Of a DNA stretch of 64,000 nucleotides, positions 18,301-25,268 are shown piece by piece; positions within the stretch are counted from its first letter, which is position 1, and each line of letters begins with the position of its first letter. The position numbers were made by a program, and so were the translations under genes. The stretch is from a virus: positions 1 to 64,000 of the IMG/VR virus record IMGVR_UViG_3300042892_002840; one strand, given 5' to 3'. Under the pieces are notes generated by a model. The model saw only the letters and a program-made list of their open reading frames with translations. It did not search any database and was not told the origin of the DNA.

Positions 18301-20543
18301 GCAATTGCTGCTGTCATAGCATGCCATTTAGCAGCTTCTGCTGCAACAATTCCTGTTGATGTTCCGCCTACTGATGTGACTCCAGGAATTTTTGGTAGAT
18401 CTTGATTCATGTATGCCTGTGGGTTTTTACCAATTCTAACATTTACGGGGCCAGCTCCTGGCACTGTTCCAAATATTGTTCCTGCCTGTTGAGTTTGTGC
18501 TGGAATTAAATGAGACATGTCTCTTGAGTATGGTTCACCAATTAATGGATTAGACTTGTCTACCATTCTTTGTCCCATACCGCCAGATGTCAGGACTCCA
18601 CCCGCTACAGTCGATATGGCTGGCTGTACTGCAACCTTCGCTGCATTTGCCTTTAACTCAAGTGTGTCAAAAGATGCTGCTAGCGTATTGACGGCATTTG
18701 TTAAAACAATTGTTGCTTCTGAATCTGAGTAGAATGATGTAGCTAAACCTTTTGCCGCAGCATCTGCTGCCATGATTTCTGGCGTAAGTAGCTTAAATCC
18801 CTGTCCACCTTTTGCAAGTTGTCTAAGGTGAAATATTCCCTTGATAACATAACCGATAAAGTTGCCCATAACACCAGTAAGCATGATGAGTGGTCCAGCA
18901 AATGCTGTTATTCCACCTAGGGTATTAAGAAATGTTTTAACTGGACCTGGAAGCGATTGGAAGAAATTAATAATAGCATCTACTACTTTTAGAACCTTTG
19001 TGCTTATTCTTAAGAACTGCTCTCCAACAGTTGCAAGGTCTGCTTGAACAGATGCCCAGGCTCTTTTAAACTGTCCAGAAGCTGACTCTGTCATCATCTT
19101 TAATTCTCGTTCGGAAATGTTTGCAAGGTCTGTTACACTTGCTTTCATTAGATCCATAACCTGAAGAGTTTGAGATCCAGACTTTCCTAAGTTTTCAAAT
19201 AGCGCAGACATTCTTGCGTATTGAAACTTTCCAAAAAGCTGCTCGATTGCTCTTGATTTGCTTAATGGGTCTAGGTTATCCAATGCAGACTGTAGGTCAA
19301 CAATTGTTTGAGTTAGGTCTCCAGCATTTGATGTAACAATTTTATCTATATCTATACCGAATCCAGTGAACATCTCTCTTGCAACCTTTGTTGGGTTAAT
19401 AAGAGATGCCATTGCTGACTTGATTGCGTTAGCGCCTTCTGAGGCATTAACTCCGCCTTCTTTCATTGCAGTTAAATAGAGAGCTAAATCTTTTACATCT
19501 CCACCCAATGATTTAACAACGGGACCTGCTTTAGGAATTGCTTCAACTAGGTCTTGTAGAGATGTTGAAGTTTGGTTTTCAACTGCGTTAAGGAAGTCAA
19601 TTGATTGTGCTAGCTCTTCTGTATTTTGCTTAAATGCATTTTGAATTGCAAGAGTTGCTTTCATTGCTTCTTGTCTATCAACTTCACCAAGCACTGCTAG
19701 CCTTGTTGTTTGCTGAGTTGCTGCTATTAAATCATTTCCTTGCTGGCCAGTAGCTGCGAGATCTGCTGCTAGTGCAATTGTTTCTTTGTACGCAACTCCA
19801 TAAGAACTTGCAATCTCTTTTGCTGTTGCAGTTACATCTTTTCTAACTTGTGCAAGATCCGCTGAAGATACTGCAGCAAGTCCTCCATAAACCTTTGTGA
19901 GTCTTACTAGCTCTTGATCTGCTTCTCTAAATGCTTTTTGTGCTGCTGCGCCAAATGCAACTAATGGGACTGTCAAACCTACTGTTAGCTGACGACCAGC
20001 CCACTGGGTATTCTTACCCCAGTTAATAAGCTGATTTGATCCATCAAGCATTACCTTATTCATAATTGCAGCTTCTTGTCTTGCAATCATCATCTTGTTC
20101 TTTACTTCATCAAGACCCTTTGCAACCATTACGTTGTATTGCATCAAGCCCTGTGCGTTTTTACCAACTGGCTGAACAATTGCTTGCTGAAGCATAACTT
20201 GCTGCTTAGCTAAATCTCTAATTAATGTACTTGTTTTTTTGGTGTGGCCGCTCCATGCATTGTAATAATCATTAAGCTTTAAACGGCCACGATCAAGATT
20301 CTTTCCAAATTTGTCTACGTCTGAAGACAGCGACACAAAGTGCTGTGAAAACTGTCCTGTTGAAGTAAGCGTTGTTGCAAACGACTTATTCATTACTGCA
20401 ATTTGATTTGCAAGCTTAGCGTTTGTTCCCGCTGTTGTTTCTTGTAATTTTACGAGTTGGGCAGTAACCGCAGCCAGTTGAGTTCTTAAACTCGTAAAGT
20501 CTGCGTTGGCGGTAATATTGGTCGTGATTAAATTATCTGCCAT
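12390..20543 (-). CDS. Tape measure protein with large internal inserts
   Basis: A 2,717-residue tape measure protein that sets tail length; siphovirus tails average roughly 0.15 nm per residue, though the inserts mean not all residues count. Residues about 160-600 match the TP901-type tape measure core. Several hydrophobic stretches occur (near 540-575 and about 1,800-1,945). Gly-rich PGE-type motifs occur near 930, 970 and 1,800. Two non-helical inserts lie between them: about 1,000-1,290 (unassigned) and about 1,340-1,560, which looks like a protein-kinase-like fold (see findings). The C-terminal 800 residues are coiled coil. It is placed directly after the frameshifted chaperone gene, as in most siphophages. 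Confidence 0.93.
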   Translation of the reverse strand: MADNLITTNITANADFTSLRTQLAAVTAQLVKLQETTAGTNAKLANQIAVMNKSFATTLTSTGQFSQHFVSLSSDVDKFGKNLDRGRLKLNDYYNAWSGHTKKTSTLIRDLAKQQVMLQQAIVQPVGKNAQGLMQYNVMVAKGLDEVKNKMMIARQEAAIMNKVMLDGSNQLINWGKNTQWAGRQLTVGLTVPLVAFGAAAQKAFREADQELVRLTKVYGGLAAVSSADLAQVRKDVTATAKEIASSYGVAYKETIALAADLAATGQQGNDLIAATQQTTRLAVLGEVDRQEAMKATLAIQNAFKQNTEELAQSIDFLNAVENQTSTSLQDLVEAIPKAGPVVKSLGGDVKDLALYLTAMKEGGVNASEGANAIKSAMASLINPTKVAREMFTGFGIDIDKIVTSNAGDLTQTIVDLQSALDNLDPLSKSRAIEQLFGKFQYARMSALFENLGKSGSQTLQVMDLMKASVTDLANISERELKMMTESASGQFKRAWASVQADLATVGEQFLRISTKVLKVVDAIINFFQSLPGPVKTFLNTLGGITAFAGPLIMLTGVMGNFIGYVIKGIFHLRQLAKGGQGFKLLTPEIMAADAAAKGLATSFYSDSEATIVLTNAVNTLAASFDTLELKANAAKVAVQPAISTVAGGVLTSGGMGQRMVDKSNPLIGEPYSRDMSHLIPAQTQQAGTIFGTVPGAGPVNVRIGKNPQAYMNQDLPKIPGVTSVGGTSTGIVAAEAAKWHAMTAAIAMQSEAEIKLLKTEVMATGTVTSSLSDSYQALLPQFTEITQLAAAETQAIVAQLQASKITVDQARAKVIQLNATVEAMLIETTNLTAAGMGRVANLTTVPLTSQPVVDPSTGKSNMKEMFHKGTTKTIADRIARALGGVRTSGAGYNIETTKPKFAKGGIVPGTGNTDTYHTTAEPGAFVINKAGTEQNMPIIQDLLGGRPVFRNAGGQVPVVLTPGEAVIPAEIAQQNMPLMYSLNGGPGNTSGGMHNAGGYTKAQLDDAAKKMLEKALKIDARMFNSPNWEEEVKLRHVLHDAGVYNSYAGFEEQDAINMAKADYERAWNAAKQKDGHIDMKRWIQERINIANERQNQVKAMIDMQEGQQPQKSIRKFRHFMQYQGQHGERFRPTTNLIGEFRARASEFGGVKVFDSMSDSLFKNGVDSTVSEHTARRKLWKDSRGKVVTLAGNLGMAMLGEGDINSLTNDLNRDTRGVIPDMLTLSNKGVELKQRWNRERGIGTNKKQAIEFLKRAFLGLVDKRSAFRPNNTMMPIVARNEGGQIPGQFAQRLFGGGKTMFLGMPRTIKQVEAQRAAKSAMEKANAAVNDSRFAKKPISQYDELLEPTSGRSFPVSGIGGVYSKAGERVFVKPVLDEKAALAEMRATQIAREVHGLNAPKQKIVVMRDPTDPMGKRKILALESQYDEAFANQDGKFTSDQYFRQLVASALRGDKDLGRGNLSGNVLADVGPAGVFGSASGLRDYSKTMPSMKDQAMINLLGVKGSQTKKFFAESTLDIPKGMTANEYHERMLLEIETALPKLKQTVGRFDLNSEEKVIYNSMIKRLADARGVNWRELHGVHSSVKISESRPMTPAAIAKMIAADELKRRQKGHSVSLSDASFKTAANGFAIGGLIGNVLKGKAMHRIGAGFGPTGAPKPSMYESAPWGVNSLSIEMAEKLFASSGLRKNTQKLLYDKFAAALAQEKPYGYVKMPDGTLKNGLEPDSLDPVIRMAASNLISDRNIAKQLSPIDKDILRKKYMNWDSKKDTPMTEALKKLIFSVEPREMGGPVNAGKPYLVGEKGPELFVPRNSGGIVPNNKYGIGGTVGMLASSIIPMMLASKVANPVIQTIMQALSFVLPQMIMTASMKTGSGKVGGMMSKLPASATTPMGVISGKTGGFTKYGQYLDDAATSGNKFKNVLSKIGLGLTRLNVGLAVGSLAIYGVIKAWRSHNEHLRIGALQYGLTEEAAKKAGLKFTDYNAKLSDTVTNIKALRERNQLLYESMEDAGTPISMTIEEYKKLRKEVKDTYGDQIKLINQTKGSGNTKKLAEDLKIQLMAAGMSAEDATKKIWAMFKMSNKAREASLFTLKNDRFNRIETKQDAAARAVAGYGAASREGGREGAGAVNTGLTAIDTGIQDMVDKSKKAAKADKSGNTKVITEYEAQEKMLNRLNNLEASKTKLTKETINEMAKQNPAIKKIATEQDTVVSLWQKMNLAAKGFTGDLSKLGAEAVATLSKVADAISAATIEENKVGLLKSQYDMLGKLTKQRDALAKAARGQSVSEQISTREQLKNLQKQIDANNKLAESRLKALDAAKQEGDIARQIAKKQAEYDAAIATGNSAAAQQASLDIKGLQSDQQYNAQRKAIEDALKLKNAPLEAKIKAINDGQQKMSDKAALAGESLGKLNDKIAKQKQKIDDVNTAMTTFRINAIAAGKTLEEYAKTKAGKQDAAVVVSTTTTSGVKVETKTPDGKKKTVGDQALDIMSTTNDAVAKGLAAKGIEVKGDVYINNKKMDISKTPEPTGSKGQSFGNSMSSYKKEDMTLKEASKKAVTDRQSKQFTGAAGDQYYLFKYAGKTYAVDKMTGVVKSFDEEKQAVGKAVKAGKGLMNVNPAVPTIVGDRGPEMLFNNMVIPNMAKVPYASPRYDVNQAAKMFEPMREGSKSSVINLTQNIYPSDGMNTEAFVRQVVQQTKVAIGQDAKINAKMVGSSKNVSIRS

Positions 20544-20552
20544 ATACTTATG

Positions 20553-21217
20553 TTACTCTATTCGGTATCCTAATCCTGCTCCAACGCCAAAACCAGCTTC
20601 CGCTGCAAATGAGCCTTGTAGTGAAACAACATCATCTGCTGATGCATTTATACCAAGTGCTCTTCTTTTGACATCTTCGAAGGAGGAACCCCCCTCATCT
20701 TCATTACTGCTTTCATTTAAATCAACACCTTGAATTGAAGCTAAGAATCTTCTTTTCTCCGACTCAGTCTTTTGCATTGATTTAAAAGTCTGGATTAACT
20801 CTGGCATTGAAAGATTATCTTCTAGCTGTTCGTAATTTATCCAATTACCTAAAAGAAAAACTTCCCCTTCTAAAGCGGCTAGATCTAGTTCTGACCAGCC
20901 AGTACTGCTGCCGCTAGTAGGTTTGGGTCGTCCATCTTAATTCCTCCGCAAACCTCAAGTATGCGGTTGATAGTTGGAACGTCAAGTGTGTCTTCAAATG
21001 CGTCTTTATCTGCTACAAGGTCTGGAAGCTGCTTTTGCAGTGCTACTCCACATGCCTCAATAAGAATTGTTAGCGTCTCATCTTCTGATGTTACTTCTTG
21101 TGTCTTCTGAATGACTTTCATAAACTCACGAAGCTCTTTAATTGTTAAAGGCTTCAGCTTAACTGTTGCGCCATTTTGTAGTTGAATTTCTTCAACATCA
21201 TATACTGTAGTTGCCAA
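20553..21217 (-). CDS. Tail assembly chaperone fusion (G-T type) made by -1 frameshift
   Basis: The frame ending at 20553 is open well upstream of its first ATG (20807), through the stop of the first chaperone gene, and lies in the -1 frame relative to it. Slipping at CCCAAAC (20921-20927) joins 99 residues of the first protein to 122 residues of the second, giving a 221-residue protein. The joined segment (…SELDLAALEGEVFLLGNW…YEQLEDNLSMPEL) has the typical look of the T-part of lambda G-T-like chaperones. Such proteins load onto the tape measure during tail assembly. The gene stops 10 bases before the tape measure start. Confidence 0.85.
20885..21217 (-). CDS. Tail assembly chaperone, unshifted form (G-like)
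   Basis: A 110-residue protein preceding the tape measure gene, in the usual place of lambda gpG-like chaperones. It has a beta-rich N-terminus (ATVKLKPLTIKELREFM) and a helical C-terminal half, as in this group. It is translated from an unusual TTG start at 21217 with a strong AGGAGG site, or from a nearby alternative. Most ribosomes should stop at 20885 and a minority shift to make the longer fusion. It is the first gene behind the promoter at 21247-21275. Confidence 0.8.
   Translation of the reverse strand: MATTVYDVEEIQLQNGATVKLKPLTIKELREFMKVIQKTQEVTSEDETLTILIEACGVALQKQLPDLVADKDAFEDTLDVPTINRILEVCGGIKMDDPNLLAAAVLAGQN
20921..20927 (-). promoter_or_regulatory. Ribosomal -1 slippery site CCCAAAC
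   Basis: On the coding strand the heptamer C-CCA-AAC is in the exact zero-frame phase required for a -1 slip (X-XXY-YYZ). It lies 11 codons before the stop of the first chaperone frame, and the -1 frame is then open to 20553. Position, phase and gene context all match programmed frameshifting in siphophage chaperone genes. Confidence 0.85.
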
Positions 21218-21246
21218 TTTAATCCTCCTAGGATTTCGTCTTAATT

Positions 21247-21275
21247 ATTGTATCATATACAAAATACCAGCGCAA
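21247..21275 (-). promoter_or_regulatory. Promoter for the tail assembly operon
   Basis: On the minus strand: -35 TTGCGC (21270-21275), a 17-base spacer and -10 TACAAT (21247-21252). It is preceded immediately by the terminator at 21279-21302 and followed by a strong AGGAGG site and the chaperone gene. This terminator-promoter pair separates the abundant tail tube transcript from the chaperone and tape measure genes. Confidence 0.5.
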
Positions 21276-21278
21276 TAG

Positions 21279-21302
21279 AAAACCCCCTAATTTCTTAGGG
21301 GG
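21279..21302 (-). terminator. Intrinsic terminator after the tail tube gene
   Basis: Perfect 8-bp stem CCCCCTAA-TTTC-TTAGGGGG, followed on the minus strand by TTTTC. It lies 24 bases downstream of the major tail protein stop. Confidence 0.8.
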
Positions 21303-21325
21303 CATTCTATTAATTAATTATTTAA

Positions 21326-22015
21326 TTATACTGTCAAAACACGGTCTACGATGAAACCATATTCTGCGCCTGCGTTTGCTGAGTCACCTGATGGAAGCAA
21401 ACGGAATGTAACTGGGAATGTTGATGCTGCGTTACGAGCCAAAGAGAACTGTGACTGTTGTACAGAAAGAACACGACGTGCATAGTATACACGCTCAGTT
21501 GCTGTTGCTTCAGATGTTGGAGCCTGGCCTACTGCAATAAGCTGACGCTCTGTTGGAGCCTCACCTAGTGCACCACCAGCAAGACCGAGCTTGTCGGTTG
21601 CTGTTGCGCCTGTTCCTGCTGATGTAAGTGTTGATGAGCGCTGACCGAATACTGTAAGAACGTTCTCAAGAGTACCTTCTGCCATTTCTGTTGCGATCAT
21701 AACTTCCATTGACTCCTTGAAAAGCTTAGCTGTATCAAGAAGCTGATCTACTGTTACTGAACCGTATGATGGGTTATATGTAACCTGAAGACCATTGTTT
21801 GTGTAACCAACGTTACGGTATCCGAATTCTCCAGCTACCTGGTCGATATCGTTAAGTGTCTTTGTGTAAGAAATTCCTGATGCAAAAGCGTAGTCGCCTG
21901 TTGCACCTGGCTCTGCATTTTCTACATAATCTGCTGATGTGATGTCAATGTTCGAAAGGAACAATGGTGACGCACCAACAAGAATATTTTTAGCATTACC
22001 TGTATTTTGTGCCAT
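21326..22015 (-). CDS. Major tail (tube) protein
   Basis: A 229-residue beta-rich protein with the size and position of a siphophage tail tube subunit: between the tail terminator gene and the chaperone genes. It contains no Cys and is rich in Ala, Gly and Thr, as is common for tube proteins. A strong ribosome site (AGGAGG, 7 bases before ATG) and a dedicated terminator agree with a highly expressed structural protein. The family is inferred from position and composition; no catalytic motif is expected. Confidence 0.8.
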   Translation of the reverse strand: MAQNTGNAKNILVGASPLFLSNIDITSADYVENAEPGATGDYAFASGISYTKTLNDIDQVAGEFGYRNVGYTNNGLQVTYNPSYGSVTVDQLLDTAKLFKESMEVMIATEMAEGTLENVLTVFGQRSSTLTSAGTGATATDKLGLAGGALGEAPTERQLIAVGQAPTSEATATERVYYARRVLSVQQSQFSLARNAASTFPVTFRLLPSGDSANAGAEYGFIVDRVLTV

Positions 22016-22129
22016 TTGTAAAACCTCCTGTTAAATAAACATATATATATATTAATTCAATCTAAATCAAAGCTGGCTAGGCTTTTTACCTCAAGTCCAA
22101 TTTTACGGTATAGTCAATCAAAAGGCAAG

Positions 22130-22639
22130 CTAGATAAATCGTCCATCTGGGCCAGTAATTCTGGAATATTTAACCTCTAATATAATGTCTGCAGAAAGGA
22201 ATCCCTGAAGCTCCTCAGAGGGTGATATCGGGGATATTTCAAGCATATTGATGCTATGAAATTTAAGCTTTGGTTCTTCTTTAAATTTATTAATATCTCT
22301 TGCTGAATCATCCATTCGTCTAAACAGATCTGTCATTAAATTTCGGATTTCGTAGATATCTGTTATCTCCGTTGAATATACGGTAAATAAAATTTTCTCT
22401 GTGCATAGTAGCCAGATATCATCATATGATATTCCTATCTTGTCGTAGACTATATGCTTCTTCCCGCTCAAAAATTGATTCATTTCTGGCTGCTGCTGGA
22501 CAGGGATAATTGGGACTATTTCTAGCCCTATGTTGTCGCTATAATAATCGTTTTCGTCAAATATATTATTTACCTTAAGCTCATTCCAGAGGAACTTTCT
22601 GATCTCGAAAACTGAGTCAATTTTGTAATCTACTGTCAT
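22130..22639 (-). CDS. Tail terminator (tail completion) protein
   Basis: A 169-residue protein located between the connector genes and the tail tube gene, the standard place of the tail terminator, which caps the tube and joins it to the head. It has an alternating helix-strand pattern (residues 10-20 helix, 60-90 strands, 92-108 helix) similar to this group. It overlaps the next upstream gene by 4 bases. Assigned by order; moderate certainty. The 114 bases before the tail tube gene contain only its ribosome site and a weak hairpin (22072-22090). Confidence 0.65.
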   Translation of the reverse strand: MTVDYKIDSVFEIRKFLWNELKVNNIFDENDYYSDNIGLEIVPIIPVQQQPEMNQFLSGKKHIVYDKIGISYDDIWLLCTEKILFTVYSTEITDIYEIRNLMTDLFRRMDDSARDINKFKEEPKLKFHSINMLEISPISPSEELQGFLSADIILEVKYSRITGPDGRFI

Positions 22640-23424
22640 AATGATCCTCCAAATGCTGCCTGTAATTTTGAATCCGCCTCTAGTCTTATTTTACCAGGGC
22701 TGAAGCTATATTGCACTTTCTTAATTGTTACTGGGACTGATAATGCTTTTGCAATCTTAGGGTTAAATATTCTTTGAAAGCCTGAGTTCTTTATTGAACT
22801 ATTTACTAGCTCCCCGCCAAAATATCTTCCGAAGTGGAGTCTAAATTGATTTGAAGAGGCACGTCCTCCTGGGCTCTTGACGGTCACTGAGGAGCCCTTT
22901 GGCATGAATACTGTTATGCCATCTAACTCGAACACAAGTCGCTCTGCGGACCTTGGGCGAATTATCACGGGCATTCCTGCTTCCATCACTGAAGCCTTGT
23001 TAGCAAATATATATTTTTTCTTTTGTTTTTTATTTTTTGAAGGAACGCTAGTCTTAGATAATTTAAAATCATATCCTATTCTAAATGAAAGTCCATCTGC
23101 ATCTATTCGTTTTATCTTAAATAATCTTGAAGTCTTTTGTCCTGTACGGTTCCATTCATAAACATGGTGAAGAGACTTTGGCTTTACCCTTGCAGATGAA
23201 TCCATAAATTCACCGAAGTCTTTATCTATTTGATCAAACAATGTTTTCTTAAATAAATTCTTAAATTCTCTATTTGATGTAAGCCTTCCCATGACACTTG
23301 CTTGATAATATAGGAATGCAGATATTTGTGCTACAGAAGAATCTTTTATTATTCCAACTGGAGGAGCAGACATTGTTTTTTCAAGTCCGCTTGCTGTTTG
23401 TAATAAAGCAACACTAGAGTCCAA
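22636..23424 (-). CDS. Neck/connector protein (HK97 gp10-like position)
   Basis: A 262-residue basic protein in the neck gene cluster, overlapping both neighbours (4 and 11 bases). Position between head-tail stopper and tail terminator matches HK97 gp10-like proteins, but it is about twice their usual length, with a Lys-rich central loop (KNKKQKKKYIF, about 130-141). No catalytic residues seen. The role is from gene order. Confidence 0.6.
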   Translation of the reverse strand: MDSSVALLQTASGLEKTMSAPPVGIIKDSSVAQISAFLYYQASVMGRLTSNREFKNLFKKTLFDQIDKDFGEFMDSSARVKPKSLHHVYEWNRTGQKTSRLFKIKRIDADGLSFRIGYDFKLSKTSVPSKNKKQKKKYIFANKASVMEAGMPVIIRPRSAERLVFELDGITVFMPKGSSVTVKSPGGRASSNQFRLHFGRYFGGELVNSSIKNSGFQRIFNPKIAKALSVPVTIKKVQYSFSPGKIRLEADSKLQAAFGGSL

Positions 23425-23839
23425 TTACCTGATTCTCCGATCTACGGGCTACAAGGCTGTATCCAAGCACTCCACCAAACGGGTCTGTTATTGGCGTAGT
23501 TCCTGTTAGCTCAAATACGGTTGGAGTTTCTGTAGGATAATCAAGCTCGGTCCAGATAACGTTTTCAGATGAATCTCTAATATTTGTTACCTTCTCCCGC
23601 AATGTTATTCTTTTTTGGGTTCTAATTTCAATAGTCTGCTGATTTACATATGTGTTTCCCATTGTTTGCTTGTCAGAAGTTCTTGTTGTTGAATTGCTAA
23701 TTATCCCCTTAGCGTAGCACGGCACTGTTCTTGAGTAGTGCCAGCTTTTTTTAATAGCGCCAGTATTGGGATCCTGGACATCTTGCTGAACATAAACATC
23801 CATCTTCATATTTAGGATGGAGTCAACAAGAATACTCAT
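23414..23839 (-). CDS. Head-tail joining (stopper-like) protein
   Basis: A 141-residue beta-rich protein starting with 'MDVYVQQDVQDPNTGAIKKSW', a pattern seen in head-closure/stopper proteins (an N-terminal strand, a D-P-x-T-G turn, then Trp). It sits directly after the adaptor gene with a one-base gap. The likely role is sealing the portal before tail attachment. Assigned by position and this opening pattern. Confidence 0.65.
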   Translation of the reverse strand: MSILVDSILNMKMDVYVQQDVQDPNTGAIKKSWHYSRTVPCYAKGIISNSTTRTSDKQTMGNTYVNQQTIEIRTQKRITLREKVTNIRDSSENVIWTELDYPTETPTVFELTGTTPITDPFGGVLGYSLVARRSENQVIGL

Positions 23840-23840
23840 T

Positions 23841-24755
23841 TTATATCAACACCATCTTGCTTATAACATAAGGAAGCAAGAGCTGATCTACGTAGTTATT
23901 GCCAGTACCAGAGAACGTGGCTGAGTTAAAATCAAATTGCCAGTCAAATGTAGATATAGACTTAATGTATTTATTACGCCATACCTTATCTTTTGAGAAG
24001 TAATCCTTCATTAACTCTATCGCCGCCATCTCAACTTCATTTGGAACTCTTGTCCACCCAAATGAACCAGTGATTTTGTACCTAGCATCTTTATTAAATA
24101 TGCCTGAATAATCATTAATTGTTGGAGGGATCATTCCGTTAGCCGTATAAACAGTATTATCTAGCATGTTGGCTCTATTTAATCTTACGGCAAATCCACT
24201 TTCAGCAATCTCAAATGGCATATTTTCAAGAGGAAGATCGTTTACAAAAACTTCATCAAGACTGTTAATCTTGCGAGTTAATGGAAGGATATCATTTCCT
24301 GAGCCATATGCTATCTCAGATGAATCGTAGCTATAAAATTTTTGCTGAGTATAGTTTTCAATAACCTTACGAGCATATCTTTCTGCTTCTATTAAGTCCT
24401 GATATGTTCTGCTATTTGGATCGTTGTAATCAGACCCTAAGCCTAGCCCATTAATAACTTGTGAAAGGTCTACATATGGTTTAACGATATCAATATTCTG
24501 ATCATGAGATATAGAAACTCCCTCTACCTCATATTCCCATGTTGCAATAAGAGATAGTCCAGCCAGCTTTGTGATCTGTGGCGCATAAAAATTATACACA
24601 CCGATATCTGTTTCTGACTCGACTGCTTCTCCAGAATACAACATTTCTTCGCCATCAAATAAAGATACTACTGGTGCGCTATCTGCCACTGCAGATTCGC
24701 CTTTCCAGAATACTCTATGCTGTATTGGTGAATTTGTTCCTATTGATATTTCCAT
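23841..24755 (-). CDS. Head-tail adaptor with an added N-terminal domain
   Basis: A 304-residue protein in the place of the head-tail adaptor that binds beneath the portal. Residues 1-90 look like an immunoglobulin-like strand-rich domain. Residues about 105-300 are helical and fit gp6-like adaptors ('DLIEAERYARKVIENYTQQKF', later 'VPNEVEMAAIELMKDYFSKDKVWR'). The extra N-terminal domain is longer than usual. It is followed by the stopper gene with a one-base gap. Confidence 0.7.
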   Translation of the reverse strand: MEISIGTNSPIQHRVFWKGESAVADSAPVVSLFDGEEMLYSGEAVESETDIGVYNFYAPQITKLAGLSLIATWEYEVEGVSISHDQNIDIVKPYVDLSQVINGLGLGSDYNDPNSRTYQDLIEAERYARKVIENYTQQKFYSYDSSEIAYGSGNDILPLTRKINSLDEVFVNDLPLENMPFEIAESGFAVRLNRANMLDNTVYTANGMIPPTINDYSGIFNKDARYKITGSFGWTRVPNEVEMAAIELMKDYFSKDKVWRNKYIKSISTFDWQFDFNSATFSGTGNNYVDQLLLPYVISKMVLI

Positions 24756-24769
24756 AGTTTGTGTTAAGT

Positions 24770-25162
24770 TTAGCTATAAAAGTCTTGAACTTCCTTTGGT
24801 GTTGCTAAACGAAAACCCTCCTCTAAATCAAAAATTAACTGAGCATCTTCTTCTGACATTGCTACAAACGGATGGGTCTTTGTGAATGTATGATTTGCAA
24901 TATCATATCTTGCGTTGTCTCTTGTCATTCTTACCAAGACAGAATCTTTATCTACCGTCTTAGGGTCAAACTTTGGAAGAATTTCAATTTCTTCTGTGTC
25001 CTTTTCAATTGCCTCTAGTGTGCTTTGATATACGGCCCATGTGACGCCTTCTTCTGATAGAGCTGCAATTACGTCTTTTTTGTTCTTGAGTCCTTCTGTA
25101 TCTACAGCAAACTCGGTTGCAATTTCTTTAAGTTCGGCTACTTTTAATGTGTCAAATGACAT
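24770..25162 (-). CDS. Small SAP/Rho-N-like head-completion protein
   Basis: A 130-residue protein whose first 40 residues fit a SAP or Rho-N type helix-extended-helix motif (LKVAELKEIATEFAVDTEGLK, then a second helix). Such modules bind nucleic acid or act as docking domains in several phage neck proteins. The rest is acidic. It is the first gene behind the promoter at 25192-25220 and lies between capsid and adaptor genes. Function is uncertain; the SAP-like match is moderate. Confidence 0.65.
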   Translation of the reverse strand: MSFDTLKVAELKEIATEFAVDTEGLKNKKDVIAALSEEGVTWAVYQSTLEAIEKDTEEIEILPKFDPKTVDKDSVLVRMTRDNARYDIANHTFTKTHPFVAMSEEDAQLIFDLEEGFRLATPKEVQDFYS

Positions 25163-25191
25163 ATTTATTTCTCCTCTTTCTAGGTCCTTTA

Positions 25192-25220
25192 ATTATAGCA
25201 TTGATAAATTAAAATGAAAA
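25192..25220 (-). promoter_or_regulatory. Promoter after the capsid gene, driving the neck genes
   Basis: On the minus strand: -35 TTTTCA (25215-25220), a 17-base spacer and a perfect -10 TATAAT (25192-25197). It directly follows the capsid terminator and precedes a GAGGAG ribosome site for the SAP-like gene. Confidence 0.55.
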
Positions 25221-25243
25221 GCCCCCAAAATTAATTGGGGGCT
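25216..25243 (-). terminator. Intrinsic terminator after the major capsid gene
   Basis: Stem AGCCCCC…GGGGGCT with an AT-rich loop, followed on the minus strand by TTTTC. It lies 26 bases after the capsid stop. Its T tail overlaps the -35 box of the next promoter. Confidence 0.8.
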
Positions 25244-25268
25244 CTTCGGTGGTTTAATTCTTAATTAA

